Source: Lancefieldella rimae ATCC 49626
Lineage (GTDB): Bacteria > Actinomycetota > Coriobacteriia > Coriobacteriales > Atopobiaceae
Assembly: GCF_000174015.1 (NCBI RefSeq)
Contig: NZ_ACFE01000001.1
Span: 372,001-436,000 of the forward strand
Length of the DNA: 64,000 nucleotides
Direction: 5' to 3'
Shown here: piece by piece, positions 35,529-43,652 of the stretch
Layout of the letters: each line of letters opens with the position of its first letter
How positions within the stretch are numbered: position 1 is the first letter of the stretch
Translations under genes and position numbers: made by a program
The notes under the pieces: generated by a model
Databases searched by the model: none
What the model was told of the DNA's origin: nothing
What the model saw: the letters and a program-made list of their open reading frames with translations, nothing else

Positions 35529-36497
35529 CTACCTCAGCTCAATCGGCGCCATACGAGCTGCCATATACTCATCGAGCCATGCCTGCGTAGCGGGCTGGTA
35601 GGTCGTATGAGCTTCTCGTTGTTCCGTCACATACACCGTAGGCTCAAGCTCTTCCGTTGCCACGACAAAAGAAAAATCATCCGTATTGGTAGCCACACCC
35701 CACAAGCCTTGGGCATTCATTGCAACCACCGAAAGATCTCCCGCAGAACCACGCATACTTTTGAGCTTTCGGTCAAGTTCAAAGACGGCACGTTCGCAAG
35801 CTTCCTGAGGGCTGAGTCCTTCTCCCATGAGTCGTACAACTTCATAGGAAATGCACCCTCTCATGCAATCTTCACCAAGACCCGTAACGGTAGCCCCACC
35901 ATAGTGACTATCGGCATACAACCCTGCACCACATACCGGAGAGTCTCCGATACGTCCGGGACGCTTCATAAACAAACCGCTCGTAGAAGTTGCGGAGGTA
36001 ATTGAACCCTTTTCGTCAAGACATACCATGCCAACGGTATCATGACCTGCATAGGGTTTCAGATCTTCTTGGTGAGGCAGACCGCCGTCAGCTTTAAGTC
36101 TATTCATGTAATGAATTTTTGCCCGATCGGTCAGCATGGTCTTACGAGCAAAGCCTTGACGTGCCGCGTACTTCTCGGCACCTTCACCCACAAGTACGCA
36201 GTTCACGCCATCATGAGAAAGTGCGCGCGCAATGGATACGGGATGAGCAAAGTCTTTGAGAGCGCCAACGGATCCAAAGTCAAGTGTGTCTCCGTCCATA
36301 AAGCCTGCATCAAGCTCTACGTCTCCCTCTGCATTGGGAAGACCGCCGAAACCCACTGATTTGTAATAGGGAAAGTCCTCTACTTCACGAATTGCCATCT
36401 CAACAGCGTCACCCGACTGCTCTTTTTTGGCAAGCATCTTTGATGCAGCGCTAACACCTTCTAAAGCCATACGCCACGTGGCAATGATTCCCCACAC
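35529..36497 (-). CDS. Glycosylasparaginase/isoaspartyl peptidase family Ntn-hydrolase
   Basis: 322 aa proenzyme of the asparaginase-2 family. The autocleavage site is D-T in AGHDTVGMVCLD near residue 150; the new N-terminal Thr is the nucleophile. GRIGDSPVCGAGLYAD and GGATVTGLGEDCMRGC follow, matching N4-(beta-N-acetylglucosaminyl)-L-asparaginases. These release aspartate and amino-GlcNAc from GlcNAc-Asn; related enzymes cut isoaspartyl dipeptides. The start is GTG 36497 after AAGGAGAG. There is no signal peptide, so it acts in the cytoplasm on an imported substrate. Confidence 0.85.
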   Translation of the reverse strand: MWGIIATWRMALEGVSAASKMLAKKEQSGDAVEMAIREVEDFPYYKSVGFGGLPNAEGDVELDAGFMDGDTLDFGSVGALKDFAHPVSIARALSHDGVNCVLVGEGAEKYAARQGFARKTMLTDRAKIHYMNRLKADGGLPHQEDLKPYAGHDTVGMVCLDEKGSITSATSTSGLFMKRPGRIGDSPVCGAGLYADSHYGGATVTGLGEDCMRGCISYEVVRLMGEGLSPQEACERAVFELDRKLKSMRGSAGDLSVVAMNAQGLWGVATNTDDFSFVVATEELEPTVYVTEQREAHTTYQPATQAWLDEYMAARMAPIELR

Positions 36498-36586
36498 CGT
36501 ACTCTCCTTATCTCCGCACGACGAATTTGTACAAAAGCTGTGCCGGATTTAATTCCATACGCAGCTCATTCCATAAAAGTCTGCTC

Positions 36587-37108
36587 TTAAAAACAATACG
36601 TTTGCTTAAACGGTTGAATATCGGCCCCGGTATATAACGCATGGGCAATCTCACACATAGCACGAAGCGATGCGTCCAAACCAACCCCACCTTTTTTGGG
36701 CACCTTTACCAACGGGACACAGTCTTTGAATGCCGCAATCGTCTCTTCATTTTCCGCGGAGAGAGCCGCAAACGCTTGAGCCACACCGGCTTTTTGTATT
36801 GCTTGGGCCACCTCGGCCGCCATACGACCAAAGCCAAGATAGTCAAAGGCAGGTCCGCACATAACAACGTCCGGCTTTATTTTCTCAACCATGGCGCAGT
36901 ATTTGCGAAGACATTCCTGCTTGTTTTCCGCATAATAGCCGTCTCCGCAATACAGACATGCCAGTACCTGACCGTTATACGTTTTCAGATACGGCTCCAT
37001 CATTATCGCAGGACCAACAGCACCTTTCATAAGGCCTAAGGGAACCATGTGGTCGTCCTTAATTCCGGCTCCTGCCTGGATCTGATCGAACACCATGACT
37101 ATCTTCAT
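36587..37108 (-). CDS. GrdB-like protein (N-terminal domain of glycine/sarcosine/betaine reductase selenoprotein B family)
   Basis: 173 aa: MKIVMVFDQIQAGAGIKDD, VLACLYCGDGYYAENKQE, KPDVVMCGPAFDYLGFGRMA, FAALSAENEETIAAFK and VPKKGGVGLDASLRAMCE match the N-terminal half of GrdB. Full GrdB is about 430 aa and carries a selenocysteine near its C-terminus; here the frame ends at a normal stop and only 89 bp separate it from the next gene, so there is no Sec region. It is a stand-alone variant seen beside PTS and peptidase genes; the function is unknown. Confidence 0.75.
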   Translation of the reverse strand: MKIVMVFDQIQAGAGIKDDHMVPLGLMKGAVGPAIMMEPYLKTYNGQVLACLYCGDGYYAENKQECLRKYCAMVEKIKPDVVMCGPAFDYLGFGRMAAEVAQAIQKAGVAQAFAALSAENEETIAAFKDCVPLVKVPKKGGVGLDASLRAMCEIAHALYTGADIQPFKQTYCF

Positions 37109-37144
37109 GCAAAACTCCCGCCTTTGCCTTCACGAAAATCTTCA

Positions 37145-37185
37145 CAAGACATCCGACTGAGCTTGTACGCCAGCCGGATGTCTTG
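37145..37185 (-). terminator. Hairpin between EIIC and the downstream enzyme genes
   Basis: Perfect 11-bp arms CAAGACATCCG (37145-37155) and CGGATGTCTTG (37175-37185) with a 19-base loop. On the minus strand no U-tract follows, so this is more likely a processing or partial-attenuation site that lowers expression of the enzyme genes than a full terminator. Confidence 0.5.
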
Positions 37186-37212
37186 CGTTCATTGACTACG
37201 TCTCAAATTACA

Positions 37213-38592
37213 TCACAAATCGTCAAAAGAAAGATTGTCAAGGTCGATGGCATCAGCTTCATCAACTTCATCCATCTTGGAGACGTTCTCCTTTTCTTCC
37301 TTAAGGTATTCGTCATCCATGGCCTTAATAAAGGGCATATAGATAAAGACACCCATAACCAAGAGAAGTGCCTGCAAAAGCGCACCCACCCAGTTGGTTG
37401 CCAAGAAACCGGAAATGATTGCCGGCGTCGTCCATGGGATGTTAATACCCGAGCACACCGGAACAAGTCCGACAGCCATACAGGCGTATGAAATCACGAT
37501 ATTTAAGGTTGGCACCAGCATAAACGGAATCAGCATGGCCGGATTCAAGACCAACGGAAGTCCAAAGACAATCGGCTCGTTAATGCCAAAAATACCAGGA
37601 ACAAGGGCAAGTTTGGAAAGCTTTTTAATGCGCTGTGACTTGCAGACCATAAACATCGCAATAATAAGCGAGAGCGTCGATCCGCAGCCGCCAAAGGTTG
37701 CAAAAAGATCCTGGAACTGTTGACAGATGATGTGCGGAGAGCCAACACCGTTGGTAAAGAACGCAACGTTCTCGGCTGAAAGAGTCTGAAGAATGGGGTT
37801 GAATACGGCACCCACCACAGAGCCGCCATTAACTCCAAAGAACCAGAAAAGATGCAGGAAGATATAGGCTATTACCATGGCACCCAAGGTATCGCCAAGG
37901 TTAAGAAGAGGCGTTTGCAAGAACTTATACACAATAGTAAAAGCATCAGTCTGTAAAAGACCCAAAATGAGATTGATACCGAAGAAGACGGTCATAACCA
38001 CACAAGCGGGAATAAGTGCCGAGAAGGACTTGACAACCGTAGGTGGCACTCCCGGAGGCATCTTAATGGTCCAGCCTCTGTCTTCAACCCACTTATAGAT
38101 ATGAACGGACGCAAAGGCGCAGATGATACCAATAAAGATGCCTTTAGCGCCAATCCAGCCGGTGGAAATACCGGGAAGCGTCACAGCGGTCTTCTCGCCA
38201 TTGATAAGCGTGGAGCCGTTTACCCAATATGGCATCAGAAGGAACCATGACATAATCGCAGTTGCTGCGGCAAAAATTTTATCCGTTTTCATCTCACGCG
38301 CAAACGAATACGCAATGCCAATCACGGCAAAGATGGCCATGATGGAAAACGTTGCGGACGAAGGCTTGGATACAAAGGCTTCAAGTGTCTCACCGGTATT
38401 TTGGTTCACAACGACAGAAGCAAGCCAGTCGGTCCAAGCTGGAATAGGAAAGTTTGCAATGAGTAAGAAGATTGATCCTGCAATGAGTAAGGGGGTTAAA
38501 ACGAGAAAACCATCTCGAAGCGCAACAAGGTACTTATTTTTACCAATGGCTTCCGCAAGTGGTAACAGCAATTTTTCAAGCCGTTCCATCAT
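37213..38592 (-). CDS. PTS lactose/cellobiose-type EIIC permease
   Basis: 459 aa, about ten membrane segments. Family motifs: LRDGFLVLTPLLIAGSIFLL near 26, FWFFGVNGGSVVGAVF, and the substrate-site GINEPIVFGLPLVLNP near 345. An acidic cytoplasmic C-terminal tail (about 430-459) ends in SFDDL. The start ATG 38592 follows GGAGGAAC. It is downstream of its IIB; no IIA of the lactose family is in the window, so that component must be shared. The substrate class is beta-glucosides, chitobiose or related amino-sugar compounds. Confidence 0.93.
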   Translation of the reverse strand: MMERLEKLLLPLAEAIGKNKYLVALRDGFLVLTPLLIAGSIFLLIANFPIPAWTDWLASVVVNQNTGETLEAFVSKPSSATFSIMAIFAVIGIAYSFAREMKTDKIFAAATAIMSWFLLMPYWVNGSTLINGEKTAVTLPGISTGWIGAKGIFIGIICAFASVHIYKWVEDRGWTIKMPPGVPPTVVKSFSALIPACVVMTVFFGINLILGLLQTDAFTIVYKFLQTPLLNLGDTLGAMVIAYIFLHLFWFFGVNGGSVVGAVFNPILQTLSAENVAFFTNGVGSPHIICQQFQDLFATFGGCGSTLSLIIAMFMVCKSQRIKKLSKLALVPGIFGINEPIVFGLPLVLNPAMLIPFMLVPTLNIVISYACMAVGLVPVCSGINIPWTTPAIISGFLATNWVGALLQALLLVMGVFIYMPFIKAMDDEYLKEEKENVSKMDEVDEADAIDLDNLSFDDL

Positions 38593-38633
38593 GGTAGTTC
38601 CTCCGATTCACGTGTATATAGGGTCTGTACGAG

Positions 38634-38972
38634 TTACTTTCCTGCTTTTGCCTGCTTGATGAGAAGAACCGCCTTCTTGAGGACCTTCTCGCCGTCCATC
38701 AGACCGTAGGATTCTTTATCAATAAGACTGATAGGTATACCTGTAGGACCATAGCGTTTCACTGTTTCGTTATACATGTGTGAAACTTGAGGACCCAAGA
38801 GAATGCAGTCGGGATGTTCTGCCTCAATGATTTGACCGATTGAATCGACCGGCTTGGCCTCTACCGTAATAGGCAATTTGTGATTGTCAGCTACCTGCTG
38901 CATTGCGTATGCCAACATACTCGTAGACATCCCGGCACTGCAAAAAAGGAAAACCTTCTTTGTGTTTCCCAT
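38634..38972 (-). CDS. PTS lactose/cellobiose-type EIIB component
   Basis: 112 aa cytoplasmic IIB. The phosphorylated cysteine is in KKVFLFCSAGMSTSMLA; CILLGPQVSHMYNE and YGLMDGEKVLKKAVLLI are typical of the family. The start ATG 38972 follows AAGGGGGTGGG; an in-frame GTG nine bases upstream falls inside that site. It is the first gene of the minus-strand operon that continues into EIIC, the GrdB-like gene, the Ntn-hydrolase, M20 peptidase and cutC. Confidence 0.92.
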   Translation of the reverse strand: MGNTKKVFLFCSAGMSTSMLAYAMQQVADNHKLPITVEAKPVDSIGQIIEAEHPDCILLGPQVSHMYNETVKRYGPTGIPISLIDKESYGLMDGEKVLKKAVLLIKQAKAGK

Positions 38973-39111
38973 ATTTCCCACCCCCTTTCAATCCTTCAAG
39001 ACATCAATCCTTTCAAACACGTTAATCATCCTCAGTTAGTTGCATTTTTTCAAGACGGCAATTCCGTAAACGGTAGAAAAGTAAAGGTCAGTGTGAGCTT
39101 CCCATACAACA

Positions 39112-39145
39112 ACGGGCAACGAACCCAGAAGGATCCATTGCCCGT
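39112..39145 (-). terminator. Possible terminator downstream of ahpC
   Basis: ACGGGCAA (39112-39119) and TTGCCCGT (39138-39145) form an 8-bp stem; on the minus strand TGTTGT follows. It lies about 85 bp past the ahpC stop. The U-tract is weak, so the call is tentative. Confidence 0.4.
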
Positions 39146-39228
39146 CATATCGTGTCCGCATACCGCATAAGGAAACGATACAGTTACTCAAATGTTTTCT
39201 TAGGCCCTCATGAGCCTCTCAAGTCTGT

Positions 39229-39792
39229 CTATAGCCGGCCGACAAGATCAAGACCCGGCTTCAAAGTTTTTGCACCGGGCTGCCACTTGGCGGGACAGAC
39301 CTGATCGCCATACTGAGCAACAAACTGAGCGGCCTGAAGCAAGCGTAAAAGCTCATCGGCATTACGCCCAATACCGCCGGCGGTAACCATCTCAACTTGA
39401 ATGATACCTTCAGGATCGACGATAAATGCGCCGCGTTCAGCCTGACCGGCTTCTTCAATGAGAACGCCGAAGTTTCTTGCCAGCACATGCGCAGGATCGG
39501 CGAGCATCGGATAGGTTACCTTGGAAATACTCTCAGACTCATCGTGCCACGCCTTGTGCACAAACTCGGTATCACAGGAAACGGAGTAGATCTCCGCACC
39601 AATCTCTTGGAACTTAGCGTAATTCTCGGCAAGATCTTCGAGCTCAGTTGGGCAGACAAACGTGAAGTCGGCCGGATAGAAGAAGAAAAGGCTCCACTTT
39701 CCCAACGTATCCGCCTTTGAGATGGTTTTGATCTCGTTGTTTTGGAACGCCTGCACGGTAAAATCTTTAATTTCGTTGCCAATCTGGGACAT
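39229..39792 (-). CDS. ahpC: Alkyl hydroperoxide reductase AhpC (2-Cys peroxiredoxin)
   Basis: 187 aa typical 2-Cys peroxiredoxin reducing peroxides. The peroxidatic Cys is in FFYPADFTFVCPTELEDL near residue 47 and the resolving Cys in GDQVCPAKW near 167. RGAFIVDPEGIIQVEMV is also conserved. The start ATG 39792 has a GGAGGAC site. No ahpF or thioredoxin reductase gene adjoins it, so the reductant is encoded elsewhere. Peroxide made by the superoxide reductase at 17 kb is a likely substrate. Confidence 0.95.
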   Translation of the reverse strand: MSQIGNEIKDFTVQAFQNNEIKTISKADTLGKWSLFFFYPADFTFVCPTELEDLAENYAKFQEIGAEIYSVSCDTEFVHKAWHDESESISKVTYPMLADPAHVLARNFGVLIEEAGQAERGAFIVDPEGIIQVEMVTAGGIGRNADELLRLLQAAQFVAQYGDQVCPAKWQPGAKTLKPGLDLVGRL

Positions 39793-40008
39793 GTCGTCCT
39801 CCTTCGGTCGGGTTTATCAGACAACGGTACGGTATTGCTACCTTGCCGGTAGTATTACCCATAAGTTAACCATTTCTAACTACATTTTCGTAAAATTTTG
39901 AAAGAGAAGATCTTTTCCCAACTATTATCACAGGCCAAAACATATACGAAATGATCCCAAAAGTATGTCATGTCCAGTTAACTGAAAATAATACGTTGTT
40001 AATGAATT

Positions 40009-40680
40009 TTAAAATAACCTTATTCGGTCTAACTGATTGAGCCAGTTTTTCTTAAGTTTTCTCTTACTCTCAAAAAAGATCTCTTCCGAACGCGAAAGCT
40101 TTCCCTCATCAGCCTTTTTCGCAGCAAGTTCGAGTGTGCAGATGAGATCTGCTGACTGGAAGAGACGATAGTCCGAGGGTATAACCTTACGAAAATCAAC
40201 GTCGAAGAAAACGGATCCGAATACAGTGCCAATAAGCTCAGTGACAGGTGCCTGCCCATTGTCATAGTAAACAATAACATGGTCAAATGACAGAAAGTAC
40301 TCCATATGATCGCGTAAGAATCCGGAAAGCTCACGTGCAAGCCGAGTCTTAAGACGTATACGGTCAGAACACTCTTGTTTTTTCACGACAATAGTAAAGA
40401 AATGTACCCCAGAATGACGGGTAAATGCAAAGAGAGCACCTGCAAGAGCCCTTCTTGTAGAGAGTGAGAGTGATGAAAACTCGCCTTCACGGCGCACGAT
40501 AGGACCCGCATGGACTACCTGCGAGGACGGTAAACCAAGTTTGAGAACCCTCTGTTCAAATCTAGAAAGTTGTTCGGCAATAGAGTGATTCTGCTCATGA
40601 AAGACAAGTGTGAGGAGATAGTAGTCAGAATGGACACCGAAGTCACCTGATTCATCAACAAAAATACTGAGTTCAGACAT
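40009..40680 (-). CDS. DUF3800 domain protein
   Basis: 223 aa. It starts SELSIFVDESGDFG, the DUF3800 hallmark (D-E-S-G), followed by YYLLTLVFHE, HAGPIVRREGEF, VIVYYDNGQ and the C-terminal LFQSADLICTLELAAKK with the conserved Q-AD. The fold is predicted RNase H-like; the function is unknown, and members turn up in mobile and defence-related contexts. ATG 40680 is chosen; the frame is open upstream only through the structured leader at 40702-40760. Confidence 0.85.
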   Translation of the reverse strand: MSELSIFVDESGDFGVHSDYYLLTLVFHEQNHSIAEQLSRFEQRVLKLGLPSSQVVHAGPIVRREGEFSSLSLSTRRALAGALFAFTRHSGVHFFTIVVKKQECSDRIRLKTRLARELSGFLRDHMEYFLSFDHVIVYYDNGQAPVTELIGTVFGSVFFDVDFRKVIPSDYRLFQSADLICTLELAAKKADEGKLSRSEEIFFESKRKLKKNWLNQLDRIRLF

Positions 40681-40701
40681 TCGACTCCTAATTACACAAA
40701 T

Positions 40702-40760
40702 GGCGGGGGACTTCCCCCGCCGTAGGGTGGACCAAGGCCACAAAAGCCAGTCCAACTACG
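40702..40760 (-). ncRNA. Structured leader upstream of the DUF3800 gene (candidate DUF3800-type RNA motif)
   Basis: Two adjacent helices on the minus strand. P1: CGTAG (40760-40756) pairs with CTACG (40725-40721), TGGAC with GTCCA, and GGC with GCC, with small internal loops. P2: GGCGGGGG-AAGT-CCCCCGCC, an 8-bp GC stem with a tetraloop, directly abutting P1. Published comparative work described several RNA motifs named for lying upstream of DUF3800 genes; membership of one of these is inferred. The leader ends 21 bp before the start codon. Confidence 0.55.
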
Positions 40761-40871
40761 ATAAGTTTAACACATGATTTTGCCCAAACACAAACTTTTC
40801 CTGAGTATCGTGTTATTGCTTTGTTGGAAGATGTGATACGAGTTTATTAAAGTATCAGCGTCAACAAACGC

Positions 40872-41672
40872 TTAGATGCGCTGAAACACAATATACCGGT
40901 TAAGATTTCCCTCTTTCCCATCTGCACTAAACTGTGCACACATACGAGCCTGAGGGGTAAGTTGAGCAACAAGATCTTCAAGCTCGCCTTGGGTAAAATG
41001 ATGACAGTAGCGCCACGTATGGGCCTGATTTTGCCAACCCAACAGATAGTCATTTTTCTCCAAAGCATCCGAGCTTATCCGGAGCTGTTGCAAAGCCTGA
41101 GCGGTTGTTTTATTGGCTTTGGCAGCTAATTTTGCACTGTTCATAAACTGCCAAAATGAAACGCAGAGATACCCTCCCGGTTTGGTTTTATCTAGCAGAG
41201 TACATAAAAGTCGTATTCGATTTTGAACTCCTGGTACATGATGCAGAAGACCAAAGGCAACCACCAAATCACAAGCCGATACCTTCAACTGAGTTTCCAA
41301 GGTGGTATCTAGGAGGCTATCAACTAAATCCATTTCAATGAAGGTAATTTGGGCGCCCGTCATGCCACTTTGAACCAGCGCCTCACAATTATCTACCGCA
41401 AAATACGATGCAGGTTGCACTCCTGCTTGATCCGTCAAAAATCGAGCAAAACGCAGATTCCCACACCCCACATCAAGCACGCAGGGCTTCTCGACAGCCA
41501 TAAAACAAGACATGACATCCAAGCAGTGTTGCCAGCCTTGCCAAGGCATCTGTCGTGTGGCAGAGAAACTCTGAGCCTGCTGTGTGTAGAACTCAGAGGT
41601 AATTCGACTAAGCTGACGAGCGGTCTGCTTACTGATAGATGAGCCATTAGAAATGTTTCTGCAAGTATTCAT
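40872..41672 (-). CDS. Class I SAM methyltransferase, Trm9-like
   Basis: 266 aa. The N-terminal EFYTQQAQSFSATRQMPWQ resembles the Trm9/ALKBH8 methyltransferase signature (IYDxIAxxFSxTRxxPWP), followed by the SAM-binding CVLDVGCGNLRFARFL, FAVDNCEALV, and VAFGLLHHV with the catalytic-region aspartate replaced by LLHH-type spacing. Trm9 enzymes methyl-esterify 5-carboxymethyluridine at tRNA wobble position 34. The gene is head-to-head with elp3 (68 bp apart), whose product makes that carboxymethyl group, which supports the call. Other class I methyltransferases cannot be excluded. Confidence 0.65.
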   Translation of the reverse strand: MNTCRNISNGSSISKQTARQLSRITSEFYTQQAQSFSATRQMPWQGWQHCLDVMSCFMAVEKPCVLDVGCGNLRFARFLTDQAGVQPASYFAVDNCEALVQSGMTGAQITFIEMDLVDSLLDTTLETQLKVSACDLVVAFGLLHHVPGVQNRIRLLCTLLDKTKPGGYLCVSFWQFMNSAKLAAKANKTTAQALQQLRISSDALEKNDYLLGWQNQAHTWRYCHHFTQGELEDLVAQLTPQARMCAQFSADGKEGNLNRYIVFQRI

Positions 41673-41740
41673 GTGTAAATTTTACTCCACCGCCCTATCC
41701 TAACAAACGTAAAGTCAGACCAATTGCATATAATACGAGT

Positions 41741-43594
41741 ATGGATGAACTCATTTTGGACATATTGCAACAACTTCGTGCGAACTCTCAGGGCGCTCTT
41801 GATGCGCACCAGCTTGAAGTATTACTCAACTCCCATAACAGTGGGATTAACAGCAGTATCAACAGTTCAGATCGCAAAAAACTGATACCCAAGCGCGCCA
41901 TCCTTCCCTATTTTTTACGGGTTAAGGACCAAAATACCAAGCTGTGGCGCTCATGGAATGTTACACCAGAGCTTGAAGCGCGCTTTATACAATCGGTTCG
42001 TATGAAACCACGTCGCACTGCCTCAGGTGTAGCAACCATCACGGTTATCACGCGGCCACACACTTGCTCAAGTAACTGCATATACTGCCCCTGTGATCTG
42101 CGTATGCCCAAAAGCTATATTGCCAATGAACCCGCCTGTCAGCGTGCAGAGCTGGCATTTTTTGATCCTTATATACAAGTTGCTGCCCGCCTGCAGGCAC
42201 TGCATCAGATGGGCCATTCCACGGACAAGATTGAACTTATCGTATTAGGTGGAACCTGGAGCGACTATCCCACAAGCTATCAATACTGGTTTATACGCGA
42301 GCTATTTCGCGCGCTCAATGAATGGCCGCGCTCACCTCAACATATCGAGAAGCGCACGGATTGGTATCGATCTTTTGGATTGCAAAATACAGAAGAGGCT
42401 CTGTCTTCGTTTGTTGCGTACCGGCAAGCAGCCATCAATACGGGAGCTGCAACATACAACCAAGCATTTCATGAGTTATACGATCCCAGCCAGTCACATC
42501 AAAAGGCATGGTCACACATGTGTGCCACATTTGACGACCTTCTCGAACAACAACACCGTAACGAGACTGCGGCTTGTCGCGTCGTAGGTCTGGTTATAGA
42601 AACACGTCCCGACACGATTACCCCCGATAACCTGCGCATGTTCAGACAGCTTGGGTGTACCAAAATACAAATCGGCATCCAAAGCACACGTCAAGAAATT
42701 CTTGACGCCAACCTGCGCCGCATGACTGTCGCACAGATAAAGCGCGCGTTCTCGCTTATCCGTCTTTATGGATTCAAAATTCATTCGCATCTGATGGTGA
42801 ACCTGTTGGGTGCAACACCCGAGGAAGACAAGTGCGACTTCAATAACTTTGTAACTGACCCGGGCTTTCTGCCAGATGAGATTAAGCTCTATCCTTGCGC
42901 ACTGGTAGCCGGCACGCAGCTCGTTAAGGCATACCGAGAAGGTCTCTGGCGTCCCTACTCCAAAGACGAGCTGGTGGATGTGCTCGTACACGACGTGTTG
43001 ACAGCTCCTGCATACGTGCGTATTTCTCGTATGATTCGCGACATTAGCTCTACCGATATTCTGGTGGGAAACAAACACACCAATTTGCGCCAAATGGTTG
43101 AGCAGCAGCTGAACACAGAGGAAAAAGCTGCGCATGTACAAGAAATCCGCTTTAGGGAAATCAACCAGCAACAGGTACACGCAGACGAACTCATATTGCA
43201 AGATCACGCATATACCACAGCCGTAAGCGACGAACACTTCTTGCAATGGGTAACTGCGGATAACAAAATCGCAGGCTTTTGCAGGCTTTCACTGCCACAT
43301 TGGGACGAGCTGGCAGCAGGCAGCTGTGACGTACGTGCGGATGAATTGTCAGTACAACCGGGTCAAGCGATGATTCGAGAATTACACGTCTATGGCCAGG
43401 CTTTATCTCTGGGCTCAGAGGGCTTATCGGCACAACATCAAGGCCTTGGGCAAAAGCTTCTGGCGCAAGCAGAAAAAATCGCCGCAGACGAAGGCTATGG
43501 CATCCTCAACGTAATTAGTTCCGTTGGCACACGCGCTTACTATCGTGCACAGGGCTTTAAGGATGCCGATCTATACCAGCAAAAGGAGTTGTAA
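41741..43594 (+). CDS. Elp3-like tRNA uridine(34) carboxymethyl-modifying radical SAM/GNAT enzyme
   Basis: 617 aa, full-length two-domain Elp3. The radical SAM core has the cluster motif THxCSSNCIYCPC near residue 110, MPKSYIANEPACQRA, LVIETRPDTITPDNL and QIGIQSTRQEIL; the GNAT domain at about 490-617 has MIRELHVYGQAL and GLGQKLLAQAEKIA for acetyl-CoA binding. It attaches a carboxymethyl group to U34 of tRNA from acetyl-CoA. Archaeal and some bacterial Elp3 act alone, as would be needed here since no other Elongator gene is visible. Confidence 0.9.
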   Translation: MDELILDILQQLRANSQGALDAHQLEVLLNSHNSGINSSINSSDRKKLIPKRAILPYFLRVKDQNTKLWRSWNVTPELEARFIQSVRMKPRRTASGVATITVITRPHTCSSNCIYCPCDLRMPKSYIANEPACQRAELAFFDPYIQVAARLQALHQMGHSTDKIELIVLGGTWSDYPTSYQYWFIRELFRALNEWPRSPQHIEKRTDWYRSFGLQNTEEALSSFVAYRQAAINTGAATYNQAFHELYDPSQSHQKAWSHMCATFDDLLEQQHRNETAACRVVGLVIETRPDTITPDNLRMFRQLGCTKIQIGIQSTRQEILDANLRRMTVAQIKRAFSLIRLYGFKIHSHLMVNLLGATPEEDKCDFNNFVTDPGFLPDEIKLYPCALVAGTQLVKAYREGLWRPYSKDELVDVLVHDVLTAPAYVRISRMIRDISSTDILVGNKHTNLRQMVEQQLNTEEKAAHVQEIRFREINQQQVHADELILQDHAYTTAVSDEHFLQWVTADNKIAGFCRLSLPHWDELAAGSCDVRADELSVQPGQAMIRELHVYGQALSLGSEGLSAQHQGLGQKLLAQAEKIAADEGYGILNVISSVGTRAYYRAQGFKDADLYQQKEL

Positions 43595-43652
43595 AAGCGC
43601 ATCGTAAAAGTGCATGCTCATGAGCCTGACTCTCACGATGCTACTTGTCCGG

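Noticed and set aside
39820-39860. GGTATTGCTACC/GGTAGTATTACC inverted repeat upstream of ahpC as a peroxide-regulator operator
   Set aside because: Only 9 of 12 positions pair and it does not match known PerR, OxyR or Fur sites.
42512-43246. Minus-strand open frame of 244 codons inside elp3
   Set aside because: Antisense to well-conserved Elp3 motifs; no plausible start site or family match.
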